Of a DNA stretch of 64,000 nt, positions 27,901-34,667 are shown piece by piece; position 1 is the first letter of the stretch, and each line of letters starts with the position of its first letter. The stretch lies in NCBI RefSeq assembly GCF_008693075.1, contig NZ_VXKJ01000037.1, positions 62,001-126,000 on the forward strand, in the 5' to 3' direction. Both the position numbers and the translations under genes were made by a program. The DNA is from Corynebacterium phocae (GTDB lineage Bacteria; Actinomycetota; Actinomycetes; Mycobacteriales; Mycobacteriaceae). The notes below the pieces were generated by a model. It was not told the origin of the DNA and searched no databases. It worked only from the letters and a program-made list of their open reading frames with translations.

Positions 27901-28943
27901 TCTTGGTTAGAAAGTCTGCCGAACAAAGGGGTGACCTCCACGCCACGCCACTTCTTGGCGTCGATAGCTTCCATGGCGTCGCGGATATCGCGTTCGCCGG
28001 CAAAGAAGCACAGGATGTCTCCGGGGCCTTCAGTCATCAGCTCTTCGATGGCCGCTACCAGCCCGTCCATGGGGTCTTGGTCTACTACCTTCCCGTTGAC
28101 CTCGAACTCCAGCGGCCGGTAGCGAATTTCCACGGGATAGGTGCGGCCGGAAACCTCTACGATGGGGGCCGGTTTACCCTTAGAATCCGCAAAGTGCGCG
28201 GCGAATTTCTCCGGGTCGATGGTCGCGGAGGTGATGATGACCTTAAGGTCCGGACGCTTAGGCAGAAGTTGCTTGAGATATCCCAAGAGGAAGTCAATGT
28301 TTAGTGAACGCTCGTGGGCCTCGTCGATGATGATGGTGTCGTAGGCGTTGAGGAACCTATCGCGCTGCATTTCCGCCAGCAAGATGCCGTCGGTCATAAG
28401 TTTCACAGCGGTGGTGGGGGAAACCCGGTCATCAAAACGGATGGCGTAACCCACGGTCTGGCCAATCTTTTGTCCCAGCTCATCCGCAATGCGTTCAGCG
28501 ACGGTGCGGGCTGCCAAACGGCGCGGCTGGGTGTGCCCAATAAATCCCCGGCGCCCGCGGCCTAGTTCCAGACAAATCTTGGGGATTTGGGTGGTCTTGC
28601 CGGACCCGGTCTCACCGGCAATGATAACCACCTGGTTATCGCGGATGGCAGCAGCGATATCGTCCTTGCGCGCGCTAACCGGCAGTGTCTCCGGGTAGGT
28701 GATGTCCGGAATCGCGGCAGAAATTTTTTCGACGCGGCGCTGGGCGGCGTCCATGTCTTGTGCAATAGCCAAGCGCGCAGCAGCCGAGCGAGCCTTGCGC
28801 AGCCGCCTGTGGAAACCACGGGCGTCGGCAAGTGAGACTTGCTCTAGCCGGGCGTGAAGGGCGTCGCGGGAGGGGGCGGTGCGTTCGGGTTGCGATGTCT
28901 GTCGTTGTGGGCGCTGGGATGCCTGTGGGGGAGTGTTAGTCAT
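24987..28943 (-). CDS. hrpA: ATP-dependent RNA helicase HrpA
   Basis: DEAH-box RNA helicase; in E. coli HrpA rescues stalled, collided ribosomes. The 1318-residue protein has Walker A GETGSGKT (110-117), DEAH (207-210), SAT motif 'ITSATIDPEKF', motif V 'VLATNIAETSLTVPGI', motif VI 'QRSGRSGRVADG', followed by the HA2 and OB-fold regions and the long HrpA-specific DUF3418 C-terminal domain ending 'RLGTARPISLRRVQKAVDKLR'. This full length is typical. A TAGACT -10 box (minus strand, 28957-28962) lies 12 bases before the ATG, so the leader is very short. It stands alone between nrdR and a tandem repeat. Confidence 0.95.
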   Translation of the reverse strand: MTNTPPQASQRPQRQTSQPERTAPSRDALHARLEQVSLADARGFHRRLRKARSAAARLAIAQDMDAAQRRVEKISAAIPDITYPETLPVSARKDDIAAAIRDNQVVIIAGETGSGKTTQIPKICLELGRGRRGFIGHTQPRRLAARTVAERIADELGQKIGQTVGYAIRFDDRVSPTTAVKLMTDGILLAEMQRDRFLNAYDTIIIDEAHERSLNIDFLLGYLKQLLPKRPDLKVIITSATIDPEKFAAHFADSKGKPAPIVEVSGRTYPVEIRYRPLEFEVNGKVVDQDPMDGLVAAIEELMTEGPGDILCFFAGERDIRDAMEAIDAKKWRGVEVTPLFGRLSNQEQHRVFSPHSGRRIVLATNIAETSLTVPGIHYVVDMGTARISRYSTRTKVQRLPIEPISQASANQRSGRSGRVADGIAIRLYSEEDFLSRPEFTDPEILRTNLASVILQMISLRLGDIAEFPFVQPPDNKAIRDGLLLLHELGALRSDSAEKDGLPVLSAIGRDLAKIPVDPRMARMLVEGNFTGSLDDVIVIVAAMTIQDVRERPLEKQAQADQAHARFKDKTSDFLGMLKLWDYVSQSRDEQSGNAFRKKMKAEYLHYMRIREWFDLVRQLRDVTRQMGWSTKDNVVTERRPDDIHQALLSGLLSNIGAREGNSKEFIGARNTRFLVFPGSALAKKPPEFLMAAELVETSRLWARDVAAIDPAWVEKLGANLLRHNYSEPTWSRKRAAAVATQRSTLYGVPIVADRTVPYHRVDPVAARDMFIREALIEGEWNAHHKFLQHNAQALDDASGVEDKARRRGIIADEDTLFEFYDSRLPQKITTGRHFDSWWKKARQENPELLNFDPNALIEDDHDVTEEAFPDRWLKGSIDYDLEYHFEPGTPMDGVTILIPVPLLAGMDTESFDWLVPGMRLELVTELIRTLPKAIRRTVVPAPDFAERALPKLIAYESPLKQQLADVLRELGAQGINASDFRPSQLPEHLKMNYAAVDKRGKIIDSDRDLAALVQRQAGHIKASVSRVGRKAESKAVKKWTPDNLGKVEETVATVVDGHEVVAYPALVATPEGVELKVHPTKAAADAAMLTTTLTLLLREITVQPGPMVKGLPLQQRVAIDNYPHGGAQGLVDDARVAAIRDLMMEKGGPVRDPEEFARLLAAVKPEVASRVRRTVVALAPAMVEFANAKSELAKWEGPAIDDMRHQLDFLLPKNAVTIHGLIHLQHLPRYIQAINIRLEEMAIDPDKDADRQDEVHEAHAYLTNKLRNLPAGREKTKEAKEIKWMIEELRVSLFAQRLGTARPISLRRVQKAVDKLR

Positions 28944-29005
28944 AATCGAACGATCAGTCTACCCCGACTACGGGGCGCAGGTCACTTACCGGCCGGCCCG
29001 CTCTC

Positions 29006-29093
29006 CACGGTTGCTGACGTTAGGGGCCACGGTTGCTGACGTTAGGGGCCACGGTTGCTTACGTTAGGGGCCACGGTTGCTTACGTTAAGGTC
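29006..29093 (+). repeat. 22-bp tandem repeat, four copies, upstream of hrpA and the 29253 gene
   Basis: Four head-to-tail 22-bp units start at 29006, 29028, 29050 and 29072. Units begin CACGGTTGC; 1 and 2 are identical with CTGACGTTAGG, units 3 and 4 carry CTTACGTTA, and unit 4 diverges at its end. The array lies 60 bp upstream of hrpA and about 160 bp upstream of the 29253 start, outside any gene. There are no spacers, so it is not a CRISPR array. Confidence 0.9.
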
Positions 29094-29174
29094 CACCGGG
29101 AGCGCAATCTTGGGCACCGGCTTACAGCCACCCGCTTTAAAGGTCTGGGCACTGTGGAAAAGCCGCGAACTGAG

Positions 29175-29180
29175 TAGAAT
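29175..29180 (+). promoter_or_regulatory. -10 box for the 29253 membrane-protein gene
   Basis: TAGAAT about 73 bp upstream of the ATG fits the corynebacterial -10 consensus; the -35 region is weak. Confidence 0.4.
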
Positions 29181-29252
29181 TAGTAGGGTAGGAAGAAACT
29201 GTTTGCTGTAGAAGACTCTCATGGGCAAACCGAATTTTCTTGAGGAGGAAAA

Positions 29253-30251
29253 ATGACCACCCCAAATAATCCCACCAATCCGTGGGACTCAGACGGCAAT
29301 GATGACGGACTTAACCCCTATGGCCCTACGAATCACCCGGAGGATTCCCCGAACTTTGGATCGACTCCCAACCCGGGCTACGCCGGGTATGCGAACTACG
29401 CTGACCAGGGCCAGGGTGCGTACGGCCAGCCCAACGGCAGTGGCTTTTACTCCGGAGGGGTGCCACCGCGGAACAAAGGTCAGGTGAGTTGGAACGACGC
29501 CGTGAGCTATGGTCTAAAGGCGGTTGCCTCTAACGCCAAGCTCTGGTTGGTCATTGGCTTCGTGCTTTCCCTCATCTTCATTGCGCCCTCCGTGGTTGCT
29601 ATTTTGACCGTGGGCTTTGACTCCGCAGCAGACTTTGAAAACGGAGCCCTTTACGACAACGGTTATTCTGCGATGAACTTTGATGACTTCATCGCGCCGC
29701 TGGTGAGTTTCTTGATCTCCCCCATCCTCATGCGTCTAGCGCTTCACCAGGTAGATGACCAAAGCACGGGCTGGGGTCATCTGGGCAAGGATCTCCATTA
29801 CTTTCCAGCGTTGGTAGTCCAGTTCCTCAGCACGCTGGTTACCGGCCTACTGGCCGCCGTGCTCATCGTCCCGGTGGTGGTGATCTCCGCGAGCCTCATG
29901 GATGCCGAAAGCTCTTCTGGTTCCGATGTACTAATCTTCATCGCCGTAATCCTCGCATTGGCCGGGCTGTTGGTATTGCTGGCGCTTTTGATCACGCCGC
30001 TAGTTTCCTACATGCAGTGGTTTGCTGCCTCTGGTCAGGCCGGCATTGGAGACTCCATCAAAGCCGGTTTCAAGGTCGGTAAGAAACATTACGGGCAGTT
30101 GTTGCTGTTTAGCCTCGTGATGGGGCTTTGTTCTTTTGCCATGGTGTTGTTCACGGCGGGTCTGGGCTTGATATATCTTCTGCCCTTTTCGCAACTGGCC
30201 ACCGCACATATGTTCCGGCAGATTGCCGGTGCGCAGCAGGTTAACTACTAG
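29253..30251 (+). CDS. Multi-pass membrane protein with Asn/Pro/Gly-rich N-terminus
   Basis: The 332-residue product has a disordered, Asn/Pro/Gly/Tyr-rich N-terminal 75 residues (MTTPNNPTNPWDSDG...), then about five or six membrane segments: 'LWLVIGFVLSLIFIAPSVVA', 'FIAPLVSFLISPILMRLAL', 'LVVQFLSTLVTGLLAAVLIV', 'VLIFIAVILALAGLLVLLAL' and 'LLLFSLVMGLCSFAMVLFTAGLG'. The layout resembles actinobacterial proteins of the DUF7544/DUF975-like glycerophosphoryl-domain type, but I cannot assign a function. TTGAGGAGG is a strong ribosome-binding site before ATG 29253. It is convergent with oxyR. Confidence 0.75.
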   Translation: MTTPNNPTNPWDSDGNDDGLNPYGPTNHPEDSPNFGSTPNPGYAGYANYADQGQGAYGQPNGSGFYSGGVPPRNKGQVSWNDAVSYGLKAVASNAKLWLVIGFVLSLIFIAPSVVAILTVGFDSAADFENGALYDNGYSAMNFDDFIAPLVSFLISPILMRLALHQVDDQSTGWGHLGKDLHYFPALVVQFLSTLVTGLLAAVLIVPVVVISASLMDAESSSGSDVLIFIAVILALAGLLVLLALLITPLVSYMQWFAASGQAGIGDSIKAGFKVGKKHYGQLLLFSLVMGLCSFAMVLFTAGLGLIYLLPFSQLATAHMFRQIAGAQQVNY

Positions 30252-30291
30252 ATGGTCCAACGTAGCTTCTTGCTCATCTCCTAGTTGATCC

Positions 30292-30349
30292 AGGCCCCCG
30301 CTGGCGGCGCTTGAGTGTATTTCAGCAGCCTGCTTGCTAGCGGGGGCCT
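30292..30349. terminator. Bidirectional hairpin between the 29253 gene and oxyR
   Basis: AGGCCCCCGCT (30292-30302) pairs perfectly with AGCGGGGGCCT (30339-30349). The T tract is short (TT on the plus strand), so it is a modest terminator serving two convergent genes. Confidence 0.55.
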
Positions 30350-30399
30350 TGGCGTGCTGCCAGTGCACGGCCCTGCCTTGTTCCGCCCAGGTTGGTGGG

Positions 30400-31332
30400 C
30401 TAGGAGATGGCCTTCGTGAAAGCTAGACGCACCAGCTCGCCAAGTTGGGAAAATTCAGTTTCCCTGGCCGCAGAAGCCCGATAGACCAGGCCCACCTGGC
30501 GGCTGGCGGTGACCTCCGGTACAAAGCCGCCCACCACCAGGTTGGGGTTATGGAGCTCAGTTTTCAACGCGGACTCCGGAATGAGGGTGGTCCCCATCCC
30601 GGCTACGACCAGTTGGATGATGGTGGTCAGCGAGCTTGCCCTAGTCACGGAGCTGGTGGCCTTAGAAGGGCTGATGTGCGCGCTGCGGCATAGGTCAACG
30701 ATCTGGTCGCGGAGGCAGTGGCCGTCATCAAGAAGAAGCAACTCCATTTCCTCGATATCACCTAGAGTGAGGTCCTCACGGCCTGCCAGAGGGTGTTGTG
30801 AGGTGGTGACCGTTTTGAATTTCTCCTCATAGAGAGGGATTTCGGTCAGGCCGGCGGTATCGGAAGGAAGCGCCATCACAGCAACGTCTAGGGTTCCTTC
30901 GCGGAGCTTTTTCAACAAGGAAGCGGTTTGGTCCTCGGTGATCCTAGGCTCAAGTTCGGGGAATTCCTCCAGGCTGGATTGTAGGAGGTGGGGCAGGATA
31001 TAGGGGGCAATGGTGGGGATTATCCCGATAGATAGTGGTCCCGCCAGGGTGCCCTGGGAGCCGTGAGCGTGGGTGAGGAATAGATCGGCAGCGTCAAGAG
31101 TGGCTTTGGCGTAGGGCAGCAACGCCTCTCCAGCGGTGGTGACAATGACCTTCCGCGTGGAGCGTTCGATGAGCTGAACGTTGAGCCCCCGCTCTAGTGC
31201 GGCGAGCGCCTGGGACAGCGAGGGCTGGGAGATTTCAAGTTTGGTGGCGGCTGTCCCGAAGTGCTTGTTTTCCGCAATCGTAACGAAGGTCCGCAGTTGG
31301 GCCAGGGTTGGACGGTACTCTTTATTGCGCAT
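30400..31332 (-). CDS. oxyR: Hydrogen peroxide sensor OxyR
   Basis: LysR-type regulator of peroxide defence. The 310-residue protein has the N-terminal winged helix ('HFGTAATKLEISQPSLSQALAALE', about 24-47) and, in the sensor domain, GHCLRDQIVDLC with C206 and C215 nine residues apart, the same spacing as the redox pair C199/C208 of E. coli OxyR. It is divergent from ahpC across a 239-bp region, the classical arrangement in actinobacteria. The ATG at 31332 has no strong ribosome-binding site and may have a very short leader. Repressor or activator behaviour cannot be read from sequence. Confidence 0.93.
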   Translation of the reverse strand: MRNKEYRPTLAQLRTFVTIAENKHFGTAATKLEISQPSLSQALAALERGLNVQLIERSTRKVIVTTAGEALLPYAKATLDAADLFLTHAHGSQGTLAGPLSIGIIPTIAPYILPHLLQSSLEEFPELEPRITEDQTASLLKKLREGTLDVAVMALPSDTAGLTEIPLYEEKFKTVTTSQHPLAGREDLTLGDIEEMELLLLDDGHCLRDQIVDLCRSAHISPSKATSSVTRASSLTTIIQLVVAGMGTTLIPESALKTELHNPNLVVGGFVPEVTASRQVGLVYRASAARETEFSQLGELVRLAFTKAIS

Positions 31333-31571
31333 ACCTATTACTTTACCACGGGTTTATAAGGTTACCTATTGTCAAGTTGGAGGTTGTTTGGCATAATAGG
31401 GGGCAGTGGTCAGCCGGTGAAAAGCCCGGTGGCCAAAAGCGGAACCGTCCGCAGTACAAAACCTACTCTAGATATCTGCACTAGTCGCACCTAGGTTGTG
31501 GTGTAGCGCTCTATCTACCGAGTAGTAGTCAATAGCCCAGACCCAAACACTATGTAAGGAGAAAAACTTTT
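31333..31571. promoter_or_regulatory. oxyR-ahpC divergent control region
   Basis: Holds promoters for both genes and the expected OxyR sites. Two ACCTATT direct repeats (near 31330 and 31362) flank a TATAAGG stretch and the CATAATAGG near 31391 could be a -10 box for ahpC, leaving a leader of about 170 nt. These assignments are tentative. Confidence 0.4.
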
Positions 31572-32165
31572 ATGCCAATCTTGACCGTCGGTGAAAAGTT
31601 CCCAGAATTCAACCTGACCGCGCTTAAGGGCGGAGACCTCCACGGGGTCAACGCCAACGCTCCTGAAGACTACTTCGAGGAGGTGTCCCTGGAGAAGTAC
31701 GAAGGCAAGTGGAAGGTCGTATTCTTCTACCCCAAGGACTTCACCTTCGTGTGCCCCACGGAAATTGCTGCCTTTGGCAAGTTGAACGAGGAATTTGAGG
31801 ACCGCGACACCCAGGTGCTGGGCGGCTCCACTGACAATGAGTTCGCGCACTTCAACTGGCGCGCCACCCACCCAGAACTGAAGGAAGTTCCCTTCCCTAT
31901 GTTTGCCGATGTGCGCCACGACCTCATCCGCGCCCTAGGCGTAGAAAACTCCGGCGGCGTAGCTGACCGCGCGACCTTCATTATTGACCCAGATGGCGTC
32001 ATCCAGTTCGTCTCCGTTACCCCGGACGCTGTTGGCCGCAATGTTGATGAAGTCCTGCGTGTGCTTGACGCCCTGCAGTCTGAAGAGGTGTGTGCTTGCA
32101 ACTGGCAGGCCAATGACCCAACCAAGAACATTGACAAGCTTGAGGTAGTGAAGTCCCAGCTCTAA
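31572..32165 (+). CDS. ahpC: Alkyl hydroperoxide reductase peroxiredoxin AhpC
   Basis: 2-Cys peroxiredoxin that reduces H2O2, organic peroxides and peroxynitrite. The 197-residue protein has the peroxidatic Cys61 in FVCPTE and the cysteines C174 and C176 (EEVCACNW) near the C-terminus; all three fall at the same numbers as in M. tuberculosis AhpC, which uses an unusual three-cysteine cycle and AhpD as reductant. AAGGAG precedes ATG 31572. It is divergent from oxyR and followed by ahpD, so it should be induced by peroxide through OxyR. Confidence 0.96.
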   Translation: MPILTVGEKFPEFNLTALKGGDLHGVNANAPEDYFEEVSLEKYEGKWKVVFFYPKDFTFVCPTEIAAFGKLNEEFEDRDTQVLGGSTDNEFAHFNWRATHPELKEVPFPMFADVRHDLIRALGVENSGGVADRATFIIDPDGVIQFVSVTPDAVGRNVDEVLRVLDALQSEEVCACNWQANDPTKNIDKLEVVKSQL

Positions 32166-32194
32166 GCCCTGGGACGTGAGCCCCAGCTTGCGTA

Positions 32195-32226
32195 TGCCCC
32201 GTCTTAACCGGCGGGGCACATCTTTC
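32195..32226 (+). terminator. Hairpin between ahpC and ahpD
   Basis: TGCCCCG pairs with CGGGGCA and is followed by CATCTTT. The weak T tract suggests partial termination or message protection, letting ahpC be made in excess over ahpD. Confidence 0.45.
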
Positions 32227-32271
32227 CACCCGCCTGAAAATAACCTATATAAAATGAAAAGGATGTTGTAA

Positions 32272-32796
32272 ATGTCTATCGAAAACCTGAAATCCGCCCT
32301 CCCGGCCTACGCTAAGGACCAAAAACTCAACCTGAGTTCCTTGCTGCGCTCCACCGAGCTCAACGAAGAGCAGCTGTGGGGCAGCGTTGTTACCGCCGCC
32401 GCTGCCACCCGCAACGACACCGTCCTCTCCGAGGTCATGGAGGATGCCAAGCAGCACCTTTCGGAAGAAGCCATCGAGGCCGCCTTGGGCGCTGCCACCG
32501 TCATGGCCATGAACAATGTTGCCTACCGCGCAAAGAGCTGGTTGGGCGATGATTTCGCCCAGGTCAAGTTCGGACTACGCATGAACTTCATTGCTAAGCC
32601 CGGGGTGGATAAGGTCAACTTTGAGCTCTGGAGCATTGTTGCCGCCGCCATCAACGGTTGCGAGCACTGCCTTACCGCCCACGTTGGGGTCCTCAAGGAA
32701 GAGGGAATGACCAAAGAACAGATTTGGGAAGGCCTCAAGATTAGCGGCGTCATCCAGGCGATTGCCCAGGCTATCCAGGCCGAAGCCGCCCGTTAA
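32272..32796 (+). CDS. ahpD: Alkyl hydroperoxide reductase AhpD
   Basis: Thioredoxin-like carboxymuconolactone-decarboxylase-fold protein that recycles AhpC using dihydrolipoamide from DlaT/Lpd. The 174-residue protein has the active CEHC (C130, C133) and His137 in CEHCLTAH, the same residue numbers as in M. tuberculosis AhpD, plus the proton-relay region '[19 protein letters not shown]'. ATG 32272 follows AAAAGGATGTTGTAA. It lies 106 bp after ahpC with a hairpin between them and ends in a strong terminator. Confidence 0.96.
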   Translation: MSIENLKSALPAYAKDQKLNLSSLLRSTELNEEQLWGSVVTAAAATRNDTVLSEVMEDAKQHLSEEAIEAALGAATVMAMNNVAYRAKSWLGDDFAQVKFGLRMNFIAKPGVDKVNFELWSIVAAAINGCEHCLTAHVGVLKEEGMTKEQIWEGLKISGVIQAIAQAIQAEAAR

Positions 32797-32829
32797 GCAA
32801 GAGGGGACTAAGACGCATCTCATTAATGG

Positions 32830-32882
32830 AGCCCGTCCTCCCATCACCCGCTCAGGCGGGAAAGGTGGGAGGACGGGCTTTT
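32830..32882 (+). terminator. Intrinsic terminator of ahpCD
   Basis: AGCCCGTCCTCCCA pairs perfectly with TGGGAGGACGGGCT (14 bp) around a loop holding a smaller hairpin, then TTTTGG. Confidence 0.9.
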
Positions 32883-32930
32883 GGGCTACCGTGGCGCACG
32901 TCCGTAGCACCAGCTGCCACCACTAGAGCG

Positions 32931-34532
32931 CTAGAAAAGTTCTACCGCCCGCAGGTCGATGGAGCCCTGTCCGGTGAGTTCCACGCTGGTGATGGTCTTT
33001 CCTTCGGCCTCCGGTGGGAGGGGCAGGCGGAGGGTTTCAATCCAGTATTCGCCGTTGTTGTTTTTCGCCTGGCGGTCCCGGAGGGCCTGGTTTCCCGCAG
33101 GAACGGCAACGGCTATCCTCTCACCGCCGTCGGTCACCAGTGTGAGGTCCAAGGCGGTGTCCTTCTTGTCTTTCCTGCTGCCGGAGGGCATCACATGAAC
33201 TATTACCGATTGGGCATCCTCCGCGGTCACTGGGACGCTAACCGGGGTATCGCTGAGTTCGAACCGTGCCACTAAGGAACTAGAGTGCACCATTCCCAGT
33301 TTGGCAAGCTCACAGCGGTCCGGGTATTCCATGGGGTTCATCAGCGGGTAGTTGCGGCAGTAGGTGACCTCTGCACCCTCTAGCTTGGGGCCGGTGGCCG
33401 TAGCCACCCAGCGGCGCGCGGTCTTATCACCGGTGTTGGGGGTTACGGCGAACACGCGGGCATCCAACCCGCCCACCGTGTCCGGGAGTTCGCCCCCGGC
33501 GCTCATGGGGAAGGGGCCTTCGGCTTGGCGGATGGTTTGGTCAAACCAGGAGACGACGGCTGTGCTCAAGAACTTCTGGTGATCCTCCGCCGTGGCTTCT
33601 TGCACCGTCCTGTCGTCAAACTCCTTTTCAGACAGCGTGGTGTTGATGAAATTGTGGCCTAGGCCCGGAACTATGACGCTGAACGCAGGGGCAGTCCTGT
33701 CCAGAGCCACGTATTCAGGCAGCCAGGATGCGCCCGCACGGTCAACATCTTGGTCTGCCTCGCCGTCAATAACCAGCAACGGAACGTCGGGCGGTGCCGG
33801 TGCAAACTCATCCTCATCAGTTTCGGGGAGGGCGTAAAATCCGCCGTACGAGACCAGGCTAACCCCCGGCCAAGCCTTTGCGGCGTCATTGGCCACAATG
33901 GCGGAGCGGGAATGCATGAACAAGCCGGTGTGCTCAAGATCAATATTGCCCTTTAGGGCTTTACCCATCAAGGTGGTTTTGCCTTCATTCGCATCGGCTA
34001 GCGTTCGGCGAATTTTGTCCATTGTGGCCATCCAAGCCTTTGTTTGATCATAAGGCTTGTCCAGCTCATCAGGGGCCCACAGCGGGCCCAGGTCTGGGAC
34101 CACCACGGTATAACCGGCCTGGCCTAGCGTCTTAGCCAGATAGGCCATGCCTTTGTCCAGGCGGACTTCTTTGGCGTCTTTGGCACAAGGGTAGGCGAAG
34201 GTTTCGTCCGAGCAGTTAAAAGAGCGCAGATGGCTGATGATGATAAGTGGGCTATTGGATTTCCCGCTAGTGGTAATGGTGCCTCGGACGGGGAGCACCG
34301 TGTCACCTTCCACCGTGATATCTTCCAAGGAGAACTCCCGGGTATCCACGTTGGTGGCTTTAGCCTCGGTAGCCGTGGCGGTTGAGCCCTTTTCTGACGC
34401 GGGCGCGGAGGAGGTGGCGGGCTGCGCGCTGGTGGAATCTGTGTTATTCAAGTCCCCACTGTCAGGCGCGGTGCAGGCCGTCAGTAAGGTGGCAGCGCAA
34501 AGCGCGGAGGCGGCGGCATGTAAGGGTTTCAA
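32931..34532 (-). CDS. Secreted alpha/beta-hydrolase lipoprotein
   Basis: The 533-residue protein starts at TTG 34532 with a signal peptide ending in lipobox LTAC (Cys20), then a Ser/Thr-rich linker. The body has an alpha/beta-hydrolase order: oxyanion region 'PLIIISHLRSFNCSDETFAYP', a candidate nucleophile elbow 'GLFMHSRSAIVAND', the acid loop 'LLVIDGEADQDVDRAGA' and histidine 'VPGLGHNFINT', followed by an extra beta-rich C-terminal domain of about 180 residues. The nucleophile motif is HSRSA, not the usual GxSxG. Dienelactone hydrolase, PAF-acetylhydrolase-like or cutinase-like esterase activity is possible; the substrate is unknown. AAAAGGAA lies about 16 bases before the TTG. Confidence 0.75.
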   Translation of the reverse strand: MKPLHAAASALCAATLLTACTAPDSGDLNNTDSTSAQPATSSAPASEKGSTATATEAKATNVDTREFSLEDITVEGDTVLPVRGTITTSGKSNSPLIIISHLRSFNCSDETFAYPCAKDAKEVRLDKGMAYLAKTLGQAGYTVVVPDLGPLWAPDELDKPYDQTKAWMATMDKIRRTLADANEGKTTLMGKALKGNIDLEHTGLFMHSRSAIVANDAAKAWPGVSLVSYGGFYALPETDEDEFAPAPPDVPLLVIDGEADQDVDRAGASWLPEYVALDRTAPAFSVIVPGLGHNFINTTLSEKEFDDRTVQEATAEDHQKFLSTAVVSWFDQTIRQAEGPFPMSAGGELPDTVGGLDARVFAVTPNTGDKTARRWVATATGPKLEGAEVTYCRNYPLMNPMEYPDRCELAKLGMVHSSSLVARFELSDTPVSVPVTAEDAQSVIVHVMPSGSRKDKKDTALDLTLVTDGGERIAVAVPAGNQALRDRQAKNNNGEYWIETLRLPLPPEAEGKTITSVELTGQGSIDLRAVELF

Positions 34533-34667
34533 ATCTCAACATTCCTTTTCGCTAGAAGGGCGGACGGGAAAAGCTACACCTCCATTGTTGCACTTTTGTC
34601 ACAGCTGTTACAGGCTTTAGCTAAGGCGCGTCACATTACGGCGTCAACCTGGTGTGAGCCCACCTAG

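Noticed and set aside
29006..29093. CRISPR array
   Set aside because: Units are tandem with no spacers and no cas genes are nearby.
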